The notes under the pieces were generated by a model. That model did no database searches. It was given only the letters and a program-made list of their open reading frames with translations, and had not been told where the DNA came from. The translations under genes were made by a program, and so were the position numbers. This document shows positions 35,610-43,812 of a DNA stretch of 64,000 bases, piece by piece (position 1 is the first letter of the stretch; each line of letters opens with the position of its first letter). The DNA is taken from contig NZ_CP014595.1 in the NCBI RefSeq assembly GCF_001687105.1, positions 2,307,001 through 2,371,000 on the forward strand, read 5' to 3'. The DNA is from Salipiger sp. CCB-MM3. GTDB lineage: Bacteria; Pseudomonadota; Alphaproteobacteria; Rhodobacterales; Rhodobacteraceae.

Positions 35610-36347
35610 ATGACCCAGACCCAATATCTCGACACGCCCCGCGCGCGCCTTGCCTATGTGCACACCCCCGGAGACGGGCCCACGGTGGTGTTCCTCTCGG
35701 GCTACAAGTCGGACATGGAAGGCACCAAGGCGGTGCATCTCGAGGCTTGGGCCAAGGCCCGTGGCCGCGCCTTCCTGCGGCTCGACTATTCCGGCCACGG
35801 CCAGTCCGGCGGCGCCTTCGAGGACGGCTGCATCGGCGATTGGGCGGCGGATGCGCAGGCGGTGATCGAACATGCCACCTCCGGGCCGCTGATCCTTGTG
35901 GGCTCGTCCATGGGCGGCTGGATCGCCTGTCTGCTGAGCCAGCGGCTGGCGGATGTGCGCGGCTTTGTCGGCATCGCCGCCGCGCCGGATTTCTCGGAAG
36001 ACAGTTTCTGGGCCGGGTTCTCCGAAGCACAGCGTGCCGAGGTGATGGACAAAGGCGTGCTCTACCTGCCGTCGGACTATGGCGAGCCCTATGCGGTGAC
36101 GCGAAAGCTGATCGAAGACGGGCGCGAGAACCTCGTGCTGCGCAGCCCGCTGCCGATGCCGTGGCCGGTGCGGCTGGTGCAGGGCACGCAGGATGAGGCG
36201 GTGACCCGCGAGACTGCGCTGCGCCTGCTGGACCATATCGACAGCCCCGATCTGCGCCTCAGCTTGGTGAAGGGCGCCGACCACCGCTTTTCCGAGCCGG
36301 AGAACCTTGCGCAGATCGAGGCCAGCATCATCGACGTCGGCGGCTGA
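35610..36347 (+). CDS. Alpha/beta hydrolase, ABHD10-like
   Basis: A 245-residue hydrolase with a complete triad: nucleophile Ser in VGSSMGGW, Asp in GTQDEAV and His in GADHRFS near the C-terminus. FLSGYKSDMEGTKA supplies the oxyanion region, and RLDYSGHGQSGG follows. The overall pattern resembles bacterial relatives of ABHD10, which acts on acyl-thioesters or acyl-glucuronides, but the substrate is open. A VOC protein gene follows after 16 bases. Confidence 0.85.
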   Translation: MTQTQYLDTPRARLAYVHTPGDGPTVVFLSGYKSDMEGTKAVHLEAWAKARGRAFLRLDYSGHGQSGGAFEDGCIGDWAADAQAVIEHATSGPLILVGSSMGGWIACLLSQRLADVRGFVGIAAAPDFSEDSFWAGFSEAQRAEVMDKGVLYLPSDYGEPYAVTRKLIEDGRENLVLRSPLPMPWPVRLVQGTQDEAVTRETALRLLDHIDSPDLRLSLVKGADHRFSEPENLAQIEASIIDVGG

Positions 36348-36363
36348 GGAGGCCCGTGAGCCC

Positions 36364-36822
36364 ATGACCCTGAAACCCATGACCCAAACTCCCATGCAAC
36401 AGCGCATCAGTCTGATCACCCTCGCCGCCGCCGATCCCGAGGCGCTGGCGGAGTTCTACGATGCGCTGGGATGGCAGCGCATCGACGCCATGCCCGGCAT
36501 GGTGGTCTATGACCTGCTGGGGCAGGCGGTGGGCATTTATGCCCGCGCCTCGCTGGCCGAGGACATGGGCGTGCCCGAAGAGGCGCTTGGCCATGGCGCC
36601 ATGACGCTCGCGCACAATGTCGGCAGCGCCGAGGAGGTCGAGGCGCTGATGGCGCGGGCCGAGGCGGCGGGCGCCAAGGTGCTGCGCGCCGCGGGTAAGG
36701 TGCATTGGGGCGGTCACATTGGCTATTTCGCCGATCCCGAAGGGCACGTCTGGGAGATCGCCCACAACCCCTTCTCGCCGCTGCGCGCCGAGGATGGCGC
36801 CTTCCGCTGGCGCGGCTACTGA
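36364..36822 (+). CDS. VOC-superfamily (glyoxalase-like) protein
   Basis: A 152-residue protein of the vicinal oxygen chelate fold. ISLITLAAADPEALAEFYDALGW opens the domain, and HIGYFADPEGHVWEIAHNPF closes it with a Glu that often binds metal. A metal-binding His is not obvious at the usual first position. Alternative starts at 36379 and 36394 would remove a short repeated MTxxPMTQTPM segment. It could be a small-molecule binding or resistance protein; function not assignable. Co-directional with the hydrolase upstream. Confidence 0.8.
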   Translation: MTLKPMTQTPMQQRISLITLAAADPEALAEFYDALGWQRIDAMPGMVVYDLLGQAVGIYARASLAEDMGVPEEALGHGAMTLAHNVGSAEEVEALMARAEAAGAKVLRAAGKVHWGGHIGYFADPEGHVWEIAHNPFSPLRAEDGAFRWRGY

Positions 36823-36830
36823 GGCGCTTT

Positions 36831-36872
36831 TCTCTGACGGAAACTCTCTGACGGAAACTCTCTGGCGGCAAC
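36831..36872. repeat. Tandem 14-bp repeat, three copies
   Basis: TCTCTGACGGAAAC at 36831-36844 and 36845-36858 (identical), then TCTCTGGCGGCAAC at 36859-36872. It lies between the VOC gene and the tandem SnoaL-like gene, 50 bases before the latter's start. Confidence 0.85.
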
Positions 36873-36922
36873 GCTTTCTTCACCGCTTTTCCGCAGGATG
36901 CGGCCAGCACGAAGGAGGCCGC

Positions 36923-37969
36923 ATGCAGGGTTTCGATCAGCAATTTCTGGATTTCCCGGATTACCTGCGCAAGCTTGCCGCGGGCGTCTGGACCCGGCGC
37001 AGCCTTGATCTCGGCTCAGACAATGGCTCAGACGGCAGGGATGGGGACAGCGAGCCAGGGCTCGCGGCACATTGGCACCCACAGGTGATCCTGCGCCGTC
37101 CGCAGGGCATTGGCTTTGGCCCCGAAGCGCTGCGCGCCGAGGTGCTGGAGCTCGCCTCTGCGCTGCCGGACCTCTCGGTCCAGACCGAGGATGTGCTTTG
37201 TTCCGGCGCGCCGAAAAGCGGGCTTCTGGGCGCGCAGCGGCTGCTCTTCAGCGCCACCCACGCGGGCGAGGGCGTCTTTGGCACCCCCAGCGGGCGTCGC
37301 CTGCGGTTCCGCGCGCTGGCCGAACTGCACGCCAAGGACAATCGCGTCGCCGATCTCTGGGCGGTGCGCGACACCGGCGCGCTCCTGCGCCAGCTTGGTC
37401 TGTCGGTGCGGGACTGGGCGCGCTTTCGCATCGCGGGCCATGACCCCGAGACGCAGCCCTTCCGCCCCGACGTCGATGTGCAGGGCCCCTATAGCGCGCG
37501 GGGCAACGACAACCATTGGGGGCAGGGGTTTGCCGCGCTGCTGGCGCAGATGATGGACGGCGGCTTTTCCGGTGCGGCGGCGCAATATGATCCGGCGGCG
37601 CGGCTCGACTGTCCGGGCGGGCAGGCGTTGCGCGGACCGCAGGGGGCCGAACGCTTCTGGCTTGGCCTGCGCGCGTGCTTCCCCTCGGCCCGGTTCGAGC
37701 TGCACCATTGCCTCGGCGAAGAGGTGGCGCTGATGCCGCCGCGCGCCGCGCTGCGCTGGTCGCTCACTGGGCGGCACGAGGGCTGGGGCGCCTTCGGGCG
37801 GCCCACCGGGGCGCGGGTCCATGTCATGGGGCTCAGTCAGGCGGAGTTCGGACCGGGCGGGCTGCGCCGTGAATGGTCGCTCTACGATGAGGCGGCGGTC
37901 TGGATGCAGATCCACCTCGCCACCGGCCATGCCGAGGCACGGCAGCCGGGGCTGGCACTGGCCGGTTAG
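36923..37969 (+). CDS. Protein with two SnoaL/NTF2-like domains
   Basis: A 348-residue protein starting at ATG 36923 after GAAGGAGG. It appears to be a duplication of an NTF2-like/SnoaL polyketide-cyclase-type cone. The first half (about 10-165) has HPQVILRRPQGIGFGPEALRAEVLEL and RALAELHAKDNRVADLWAVRD; the second (about 200-340) has a parallel GPQGAERFWLGLRACFPSARFELHHCLGEE and EWSLYDEAAVWMQIH. The short linker SDNGSDGRDGDSE in the first domain is low-complexity. Cytoplasmic, no signal. Such domains bind or isomerise small molecules; no substrate can be proposed. Confidence 0.7.
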   Translation: MQGFDQQFLDFPDYLRKLAAGVWTRRSLDLGSDNGSDGRDGDSEPGLAAHWHPQVILRRPQGIGFGPEALRAEVLELASALPDLSVQTEDVLCSGAPKSGLLGAQRLLFSATHAGEGVFGTPSGRRLRFRALAELHAKDNRVADLWAVRDTGALLRQLGLSVRDWARFRIAGHDPETQPFRPDVDVQGPYSARGNDNHWGQGFAALLAQMMDGGFSGAAAQYDPAARLDCPGGQALRGPQGAERFWLGLRACFPSARFELHHCLGEEVALMPPRAALRWSLTGRHEGWGAFGRPTGARVHVMGLSQAEFGPGGLRREWSLYDEAAVWMQIHLATGHAEARQPGLALAG

Positions 37970-38318
37970 GCACCCGGGATCCGCCGCCGATCATAGCCGC
38001 CGATCTCACCCGCCCACGCAACAGGCCCGGCCCGTGCATCAGACACGGCATGCGCAACAGGCCCCGCCCGTGCATCAGCCCCCGCATACGCAAAAGCCCC
38101 CCAAATGCGACCGGCAAGTGCCCGCCTGCGCAGGAGTTTCCCGCTTTCACTGGGAATGGCCTCTCGCTACGCTATCTGGCGGTGCAGAGAGTGCCACACC
38201 GGGCGGCGAGTCGCGCCCCAAGGTGCTGGTGTCTGCCGGGCGCATAACGCAGGTCGCATTACGCAGGCCGCAAGAATTACAGGACGACGTGAAATGACGG
38301 ACGAACGGCAGGTGCACC
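37970..38318. other. Intergenic region with a 36-bp tandem repeat
   Basis: A 349-base gap between the SnoaL-like gene and the next hydrolase gene. It contains the tandem repeat at 38017-38088 and, near 38240-38270, a repeated GCAGG/CGCA pattern. Open frames across it are repeat-derived and low-complexity; I see no gene. Confidence 0.5.
38017..38088. repeat. 36-bp tandem repeat, two copies plus a partial third
   Basis: Unit beginning CGCAACAGGCCC and containing GCCCGTGCATCAG, at 38017-38052 and 38053-38088; a third copy starts CGCAAAAGCCC at 38089 and decays. Confidence 0.75.
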
Positions 38319-39026
38319 ATGGCTGACACGCTGGTGCTGCTGCCCGAATCCATGTGTGACGCCCGTCTCTATGGGCCGCAGATCGCCGATCTTTCGCGCG
38401 AGATGGCGGTGATGGTCGCGCCGGTGCATCTTGGCGACCGCATCGAAGAGATCGCCTCGAGCCTGCTCGACGTGCTGCCGCGCCGCGTGGCGCTGGCGGG
38501 CAGCGGCTTTGGCGGCATGGTGGCGATGGAATTGCAGCGCCGCGCGCCCGACCGGGTGTCGCGCTTGATGCTGATCGGCAGCTCGCCCCTCGCCGACACG
38601 CCGCAACAGGCCACCGACCGCGAGGCGCTGGTGATCAAGGCCCGGTCCGGCAAGCTCGCCGAGGCGATGCGCAGCCTCATCCCCGAAGACAGCCTTGCCG
38701 ACGGCCCCTATCGCGCCGAGATCATGGAGATGCTGCAGGAGATGGCCGAGGGCTTTGGCCCGGATGTCTTTGTGCGGCAGGCCCGCGCGTTGCAGCGGCG
38801 GCGCGACCAGCAGGCGGCGGTGCGCAAGCTGCGCATCCCCACCATGGTGCTCGCAGGCACGCAGGATTCGCTCTACCCCGAAAAGCGCCAGAGCTTTCTG
38901 GCGGAACTGATCCCCGGCGCGGTGCTGCGGATGATTCCCGGCACCGGGCATCTGCCGATGCTCGAAGACCCCGACAGCGTGAGCGCCGCGATCCGCGAAT
39001 GGCTGGCCCTGCCGCAACCGCGCTGA
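38319..39026 (+). CDS. Alpha/beta-hydrolase-fold protein lacking the nucleophile serine
   Basis: A 235-residue protein of the alpha/beta hydrolase fold. The nucleophile elbow reads VALAGSGFGGMVAMEL; aligned to the standard G-x-S-x-G-G the serine position is Gly (G-S-G-F-G-G). The acid (AGTQDSLYP) and His (GTGHLPMLEDPD) are in place. It probably lacks normal esterase activity unless the neighbouring Ser substitutes, and may be a binding or cofactor-type member. It is preceded by a gap with tandem repeats and followed by RNase P RNA. Confidence 0.8.
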   Translation: MADTLVLLPESMCDARLYGPQIADLSREMAVMVAPVHLGDRIEEIASSLLDVLPRRVALAGSGFGGMVAMELQRRAPDRVSRLMLIGSSPLADTPQQATDREALVIKARSGKLAEAMRSLIPEDSLADGPYRAEIMEMLQEMAEGFGPDVFVRQARALQRRRDQQAAVRKLRIPTMVLAGTQDSLYPEKRQSFLAELIPGAVLRMIPGTGHLPMLEDPDSVSAAIREWLALPQPR

Positions 39027-39086
39027 GCCAGCGGATGCCCACCACCCGCGCTTGACCGTGCGCGCTGCGCCGCCTATGAGCGCCGG

Positions 39087-39489
39087 GCGTGGAGGGCCGG
39101 GCGGCCGCTGCGGTGGGCAACCGCCGGAGAGGAAAGTCCGGACTCGCTGAAGCATCGGTGCCGGGTAATGCCCGGGCAGGGCAACCTGACGGAAAGCGCC
39201 ACAGAGAACAGACCGCCGCCTTTCGGGGCGGTAAGGGTGAAACGGTGGAGTAAGAGACCACCGGGGGGCTGGCAACAGTCCCCGCATGGCAAGCCCCACC
39301 GGGAGCAATGCCAAATAGGGACCCCGCGCGGGGCATGATCCCTTCGGGGATATCGCCGCAGGGCCGCTTCAGCCCGAGGGGTCCGGGTTGGCAGCTTGAG
39401 CCGCGTGGCAACGCGCGGCCTAGAGGAATGGTCGCACAGGGGCGGGGCAACCCGCTCTGGACAAAATCCGGCTTATAGGCCCTCCACGC
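39087..39489 (+). ncRNA. rnpB: RNase P RNA, bacterial class A
   Basis: Ends pair as helix P1: GCGTGGAGGGCC at 39087-39098 with GGCCCTCCACGC at 39478-39489. Inside are the conserved blocks GAGGAAAGTCCGGACTC (about 39128-39145), ACAGAGAACA, GGTAAGGGTGAAACGGTGGAGTAAGAG-type P10/P11 core in parts near 39230-39260, and the 3' core GGTCGCACAGG...AAATCCGGCTTATAGGC just before P1. The length of about 403 nt fits alphaproteobacterial RNase P RNAs. It processes the 5' ends of tRNA precursors with the RnpA protein. Confidence 0.95.
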
Positions 39490-39646
39490 AAAGATTTCCG
39501 CGCCCGCTTGGCTGTGACCTCGGGGAAAATGCGCCTAGTCCGAGATTCTCGGGCCAAGAGCTGTTGACTCCGGGCCGCGGCTGAGTAAAAGGCGGGCTTC
39601 AAGAGATTTCACGGGCGGCGCTCGCCCCCGTTGCAGGAGAAGAAGA

Positions 39647-39814
39647 ATGGCGAAGCCGACCACCATCAAGATCCGCCTGAACTCGACCGCCGGGACGGGC
39701 CATTTCTACGTGACCAAGAAGAACGCGCGCACGATGACCGAAAAAATGACCGTGCGTAAGTACGATCCGGTTGCGCGCAAGCACGTGGAATACAAGGAAG
39801 GCAAAATCAAGTAA
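39647..39814 (+). CDS. rpmG: 50S ribosomal protein L33
   Basis: A 55-residue basic protein starting [29 protein letters not shown] and ending VEYKEGKIK. This is the zinc-free (no CxxC) L33 form usual in alphaproteobacteria. The ATG at 39647 follows GGAGAAGAAGA. It lies about 160 bases after rnpB on the same strand and is followed by a terminator-like hairpin. Confidence 0.97.
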   Translation: MAKPTTIKIRLNSTAGTGHFYVTKKNARTMTEKMTVRKYDPVARKHVEYKEGKIK

Positions 39815-40156
39815 GCCTTCCGGTTTCGGATCAACGAGAGCCGCACGGGGCAACCCGCGCGGCTCTTGTCGTTTCAGCCTCTGATATTTCTGGCCTCCTG
39901 CGGGTGGGTGGCGGTGTGGCGCTTTCGGCGCCATTTCTTGTTTTGCTGGAATGGCTTGCGCCAAACGGTGTGCTTTGGTGGTCTTTGGTATACATCTAAC
40001 GCATTGATTTGACTGCATAACGGGTCTTCCGTCTTGCGGGTTTTCCGGCTCGCGTCTTCGTGAAATTCTGCACTGCAGAAATCTTCCCGCGGGATGCCGA
40101 GGCGACCTGCGATCAGACAGACCGGCGCGCTGCGCCCAGACCCGAAAGATATCGCA
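39815..40156. other. Intergenic region after rpmG
   Basis: This 342-base gap begins with the rpmG terminator and continues with a stretch of lower GC (about 39880-40080) that includes TTTGGTATACATCTAACGC at 39984-40002, which resembles an operator or -10 region. Open frames on the minus strand here have no recognisable content. Probably promoter DNA for the small exported protein at 40157. Confidence 0.45.
39837..39870 (+). terminator. Terminator after rpmG
   Basis: AGAGCCGC pairs with GCGGCTCT, with an inner GGGG/CCC pairing in the loop; TGTCGTTTC follows. Confidence 0.65.
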
Positions 40157-40504
40157 ATGATCAAATCCGCTCTTCTGGCCACGCTGGCCGCCGCGCTTCC
40201 CGTTCTCGCACAGGCCGAGGTTCTGACGCTCTCCGAGCCGATGGCCGGCGGCACGCTGCGCGAAGGCACCGTCGACATGTCGGTCTACACGCTGCCCAAA
40301 GGCGAGACCGCCAGCGAGGTCGTGGCCTTCTACACCGAACGCGTGGGCGCAGAGCCGCTGCGCCTTGCCATGCAGCTTGAGGATGGCGACAGCACCACCT
40401 TCGGCCTGCCGGGCATCTCGGGCGTGTCCTACCGCTTCGAGCGCACAGCGGGCGTGGTGACCGTCACCAGCGCGCCGACCAAGACCGAGCTTGCGCTGAA
40501 CTGA
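40157..40504 (+). CDS. Small exported protein of unknown function
   Basis: A 115-residue protein starting at ATG 40157 after GAAAGAT. Residues 1-20 (MIKSALLATLAAALPVLAQA) are a clean signal peptide. The mature part of about 95 residues is acidic, with one apparent beta-rich domain (GTLREGTVDMSVYTLPKGETASEVVAFYTERVG, then GISGVSYRFERTAGVVTVTSAPT). The pattern KGETASEVVAFYTERVGAEPLRL recalls small periplasmic proteins whose middle binds a ligand, but I do not recognise a family. A strong palindromic terminator follows. Confidence 0.75.
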   Translation: MIKSALLATLAAALPVLAQAEVLTLSEPMAGGTLREGTVDMSVYTLPKGETASEVVAFYTERVGAEPLRLAMQLEDGDSTTFGLPGISGVSYRFERTAGVVTVTSAPTKTELALN

Positions 40505-40526
40505 CCCTGTCACGCGCCTGACTGCC

Positions 40527-40556
40527 AAGGCCGTCCCCGCGGGGACGGCCTTTTGC
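40527..40556 (+). terminator. Palindromic terminator containing GTCCCCGCGGGGAC
   Basis: A perfect 26-bp palindrome (40527-40552) with outer arms AAGGCC/GGCCTT and the 14-bp core at 40533-40546, followed by TTTT. A partial copy (GTCCCCGCGGG then TTTTT) stands at 40573-40588. Confidence 0.8.
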
Positions 40557-40658
40557 GTTTGTGGTGGGCTGCGTCCCCGCGGGTTTTTCCGCTACGGCAT
40601 CTCGCCAGCGGGCGGCTGCTCTGCTAGGGGCATCGCCGGAACGCGATGGAGAGCGGCG

Positions 40659-41783
40659 ATGCAGGACGAGCGCGTAGTGCTGGAGGCGGGCCCGGACGGG
40701 CTGCCGGTGCTTTTCGAGCGCCCGCGCGAGCTTGTCACCGCCAGCACCCCGGCGGGCGCGCAACTGGCGCTGGCGCGGCTCGAACAGGCCCGCGCCGCGG
40801 GTTTCTGGATCGCCGGATATGCCGCCTATGAGCTGGGCTTCGCGCTGGAGCCCGCGCTGGCGGACCTCTGGCAGCCTGGCGCGCCCTTGCTGCATTTCGG
40901 CGTCTTCGATGCGCCCCGGCCAGTAGATGCGTCGGCGGAGGAGGGATCGGCCCTGGTCACCGGGGTGACGCCGCTCTGGAGCCGCGCGCGCTATGCCGAG
41001 AGCTTTCACGCGGTGAAAGAGATGATCGCGGCGGGCGATCTCTATCAGGTCAATCTGACTATGCCGGTTGAGGTGAGCTTTGAGGGCTCGCCAGAGGCGC
41101 TCTGGTCGGCGTTGCGCGCCTATCAGCCGGTGGGTCACGGCGGCTTTGCCCGGCTGGGCGAGGAGGTGATCCTGTCGCGCTCGCCCGAGCTGTTCTTCCG
41201 GCTTGGGGCCGACCGCCGGATCGAGGTGGCGCCGATGAAAGGCACCGCCCCGCGGGGCGCCACGCCTGCCGAGGATGATGCGCTGCGCGACGCGCTGGGG
41301 CAGGATGAAAAGAACCGCGCCGAGAATGTGATGATCGTCGATCTGATGCGCAACGATCTGTCACGGCTGGCGCGGCCCGGCTCGGTCAAAGTGCCCGAGC
41401 TTTTGAAGGTCGAGCGCTACGCCACGGTGCACCAGATGATCTCGCGCGTGGTGGCTGAACTGGACGCCGCTCCAACGCTGCCGGGGCTGCTGCAGGCGCT
41501 CTTCCCGTGCGGCTCGATCACCGGCGCGCCGAAGATCGCCGCCATGCGCGCGATTCACACGCTGGAGCGCTGGCGGCGGGGCGTCTATTGCGGCTCGCTG
41601 GGTTGGGCTGCGCCCGATGGCAGGGCGGAGTTCAACGTGGCGATCCGCACGCTGAACGTGACCGCGCCGGGGCGCGCGCTGATGGGGGTCGGCGGCGGCA
41701 TCGTGCACGACAGCACTTGCGACGCGGAATATGAGGAGGCGCTGTGGAAAGCCCGTTTCGTGACCGGATTGATGACGGCCTGA
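40659..41783 (+). CDS. pabB: Aminodeoxychorismate synthase component I
   Basis: A 374-residue chorismate-binding enzyme. It has YQVNLTMPVEVSF and LSRSPELFFRLGADRRIEVAPMKGTAPRG (PIKGT-like motif with its Lys), DLMRNDLSRLARPGSVKVPEL, the FPCGSITGAPKIAAM core and GIVHDSTCDAEYEEALWKA. It is shorter at the N-terminus than anthranilate synthase (TrpE), fitting PabB. It makes 4-amino-4-deoxychorismate for folate together with a glutamine amidotransferase (PabA, not in the window). The lyase gene overlaps its 3' end by 40 bases. Confidence 0.9.
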   Translation: MQDERVVLEAGPDGLPVLFERPRELVTASTPAGAQLALARLEQARAAGFWIAGYAAYELGFALEPALADLWQPGAPLLHFGVFDAPRPVDASAEEGSALVTGVTPLWSRARYAESFHAVKEMIAAGDLYQVNLTMPVEVSFEGSPEALWSALRAYQPVGHGGFARLGEEVILSRSPELFFRLGADRRIEVAPMKGTAPRGATPAEDDALRDALGQDEKNRAENVMIVDLMRNDLSRLARPGSVKVPELLKVERYATVHQMISRVVAELDAAPTLPGLLQALFPCGSITGAPKIAAMRAIHTLERWRRGVYCGSLGWAAPDGRAEFNVAIRTLNVTAPGRALMGVGGGIVHDSTCDAEYEEALWKARFVTGLMTA

Positions 41784-42415
41784 GGCTGATCGAAACGCTG
41801 CGCTGGGAGCCCGGCAGCGGCGCCCTGCGGGGTGATCGGCATCTGGCGCGCTGCCTGCGCAGCTGCGCGGCGCTGGGGTTTGATGTGGCCCCCGAGGCTT
41901 TGACGGAGGCACTGGAGAGCTTCCACGCCGAGACACCGCAGCGGCTGCGTCTGACGGTGGCGCGCGCGGGGGATGTGGAGATCACATCGGCCCCGTTTGA
42001 GCCTGTCACCGTCCCCGCGGGGACAAAGGTGCAGCTGTGCGCGGCGCGGCTTGATCCTGAGGACACGCTGCTGCGCCACAAGACCACGGCGCGGGCGCTC
42101 TATGATGCGGCGCTGAAGGCGCGGCCCGAGGGCGTGGCGGAGCTTCTGTTCCTCAACACCGAGGGCGCGCTTTGCGAAGGGGCTTACACAAACGTCTTTC
42201 TGGAGCGTGAAGACGGCGCGCGGGTGACCCCGGCGCTCGCATCCGGCCTTTTGCCGGGGATCCTGCGTGAGCAGCTTCTGGAGGAGGGGGCCTTTGCCGA
42301 GGCCACGGTGCCCTTTGCGGACCTGCAATGGGCCAAGCGGCTGTGGATCGGCAATTCGCTGCGCGGGCTGATGGCTGCTGAACTGCTGCCCGGAGAGGTG
42401 ATGGTAACGCTCTGA
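41744..42415 (+). CDS. pabC: Class IV aminotransferase-fold protein, probable 4-amino-4-deoxychorismate lyase
   Basis: The GTG start at 41744 follows GAGGAGGC and lies inside the end of pabB, coupling the two. The 223-residue protein has class IV PLP-enzyme features: Lys in LLRHKTTARALYDAAL for PLP, FLNTEGALCEGAYTNVFLE, and a C-terminal SLRGLMAAELL. It should split aminodeoxychorismate to p-aminobenzoate and pyruvate, the step after PabB. It is shorter than E. coli PabC (269), a compact form seen beside pabB in alphaproteobacteria. Its coding sequence includes a copy of GTCCCCGCGGGGAC. Confidence 0.82.
   Translation: MESPFRDRIDDGLRLIETLRWEPGSGALRGDRHLARCLRSCAALGFDVAPEALTEALESFHAETPQRLRLTVARAGDVEITSAPFEPVTVPAGTKVQLCAARLDPEDTLLRHKTTARALYDAALKARPEGVAELLFLNTEGALCEGAYTNVFLEREDGARVTPALASGLLPGILREQLLEEGAFAEATVPFADLQWAKRLWIGNSLRGLMAAELLPGEVMVTL
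42011..42024. repeat. GTCCCCGCGGGGAC palindrome, copy 3, inside pabC
   Basis: Identical to the palindromes at 18559 and 40533 but located in coding sequence, where it encodes Val-Pro-Ala-Gly-Thr. Confidence 0.6.
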
Positions 42416-42439
42416 CCCGATCCGCCTATGGCCTCGCGC

Positions 42440-42478
42440 AAAAGAAAAGCCCCGCCAAACCCTTGGGTCTGGCGGGGC
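42440..42478 (-). terminator. Terminator of the Bax-inhibitor-1 gene
   Basis: On the minus strand GCCCCGCCAGACCC pairs with GGGTTTGGCGGGGC (one mismatch), followed by TTTTCTTTT. It begins 26 bases past the stop at 42504. Confidence 0.88.
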
Positions 42479-42503
42479 CGGTAAGCCGGTGCTGGCGGTG
42501 CGA

Positions 42504-43247
42504 TTACTCGCGGTTGCCGAGCAGCTGCAGCAGGAACATGAACATGTTGATGAAGTCCATGTAGAGGTTCAGCGCGCCGACGATGGCCGATTTCGCGAGC
42601 CACTCGCTGTCGCCGTGGGCGGCGTGCTGGAGGTAGGTGTTCTTGATGTTCTGGGTGTCATAGGCGGTGAGGCCTGCGAAGATCAGCACACCAAGGATCG
42701 AGATGGCGAAGTAGATCGCTGGCGAGCCGAGGAAGATGTTGATGATCGAGGCGACCAGAATGCCGATCACGCCCATGATCAGGAACGAACCCCAACCGGA
42801 GATGTCTTTCTTGGTGGTGTAGCCCCAAAGCGACAGACCGGCGAAGGCGATCGCGGTGACCAGGAAGACCTGGGCGATCGAGAAGCCGGTGAAGGCCACG
42901 AAGATCCAGCTCAGCGACAGGCCCATCACCGCCGCGAAGGCGTAGAAGAACAGCTGCGCGCCAGCGGCGGAGAGGCGGTTGAGCGCCGCGCCGAAGGCAA
43001 AGACCATGATCAGCGGGGCGAACATGACGATCCAGCCGAGGATGTTCGGCTGCAGCGTCATCGGGTCGCGGAAGACGGCGAGCAGGTTGGGGCTGGTGCC
43101 CACGGCCCAGGCGACTGCGAAGGTCAGCAGCATGCCCACGGACATGGTCGCATAGACCTTGTTCATGTGCGCGCGGAGCCCCGCGTCAATCTGGGCCGCG
43201 CGTGCGCCGGCCGCGCCGTGGGTCCGGATTGTGTTGAAGTCTGCCAT
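42504..43247 (-). CDS. Bax inhibitor-1 (BI-1)/YccA family membrane protein
   Basis: The start chosen is ATG 43247, behind GGAGG; an extended frame upstream lacks such a site. The 247-residue protein has a hydrophilic N-tail (IRTHGAAGARAAQIDAGLRAHMNKVYATMSVGM) and seven membrane helices. The BI-1 markers are the tail RxxMxKVYxxM, SLSWIFVAFTG and, near the end, YDTQNIKNTYLQHA followed by GALNLYMDFINMFMFLLQLLG. Members such as E. coli YccA modulate FtsH or act as pH-sensitive calcium leaks. It is monocistronic with its own terminator. Confidence 0.93.
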   Translation of the reverse strand: MADFNTIRTHGAAGARAAQIDAGLRAHMNKVYATMSVGMLLTFAVAWAVGTSPNLLAVFRDPMTLQPNILGWIVMFAPLIMVFAFGAALNRLSAAGAQLFFYAFAAVMGLSLSWIFVAFTGFSIAQVFLVTAIAFAGLSLWGYTTKKDISGWGSFLIMGVIGILVASIINIFLGSPAIYFAISILGVLIFAGLTAYDTQNIKNTYLQHAAHGDSEWLAKSAIVGALNLYMDFINMFMFLLQLLGNRE

Positions 43248-43364
43248 CGGGTCCTGTCCTCCGAGTTGAATATCTGCAGTCAAAAGATAACTGTTCTGCT
43301 CCGATATTGGCAGTCTGTATGTTGTTTTCAAGAAGAGCGATGCGCAAAAAGCGCTGTTTATGAA

Positions 43365-43414
43365 CTAAAAATGCCCTCTCCGTGAGGTCCGCGCGGCGCG
43401 CGGCGGAGAGGGCA
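43365..43414 (-). terminator. Terminator of the DUF1127 gene
   Basis: On the minus strand TGCCCTCTCCG pairs with CGGAGAGGGCA (11 bp) around an inner CCGCGC/GCGCGG stem, followed by TTTTTAG. It is 80 bases past the DUF1127 stop. Confidence 0.85.
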
Positions 43415-43494
43415 GGGCGACCCGCCGGGGTGCCGGGCCGAAATCACTGTGCGACAAGATTTTAAGTCAAATCGTTAAGGTTGCTGTGCCGGGG

Positions 43495-43734
43495 TCAGCC
43501 GCGCCAATGGCTTGGGGCGTCCCAGAAAGCGCGGCCCGCTTCCCGCTCGGCCTCGCTGCGGGTGAGGCCGACGTCCTGCAGCAGGTGCGCGTCAAGCTCG
43601 GCGAGATGGCGGCGCTGGCGCGCGAGGCCGATGAGGCTCAGAAAGCGCGCGGGCAGCGTGGCGCGGCGGCGCGTGACGCGGGCACGGGCGAGGCCGCGGG
43701 GCAGGGATGCAGAGGGGGCGATATCACGGGACAT
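43495..43734 (-). CDS. DUF1127-family small protein
   Basis: The start at ATG 43734 follows GAAGGAT and gives 79 residues. The C-terminal half matches DUF1127: RFLSLIGLARQRRHLAELDAHLLQDVGLTRSEAEREAGRAFWDAPSHW, an arginine-rich helix then the DVGLTR turn. The N-terminal half is variable and basic. Small DUF1127 proteins have been linked to RNA turnover and stress or phosphate responses in alphaproteobacteria. Divergent from a lysR gene with an inverted repeat between them. Confidence 0.9.
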   Translation of the reverse strand: MSRDIAPSASLPRGLARARVTRRRATLPARFLSLIGLARQRRHLAELDAHLLQDVGLTRSEAEREAGRAFWDAPSHWRG

Positions 43735-43812
43735 GAGGCTATCCTTCACAAATCTTGATGTATTGCGTTGTTTCCATGTTGCTGTGTGATCGGTTATGCT
43801 CTCGGCACGTCA

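Noticed and set aside
38017..38110. A CRISPR array in the 36-bp repeat
   Set aside because: Units are contiguous with no spacers, only two copies, and no cas gene is present.
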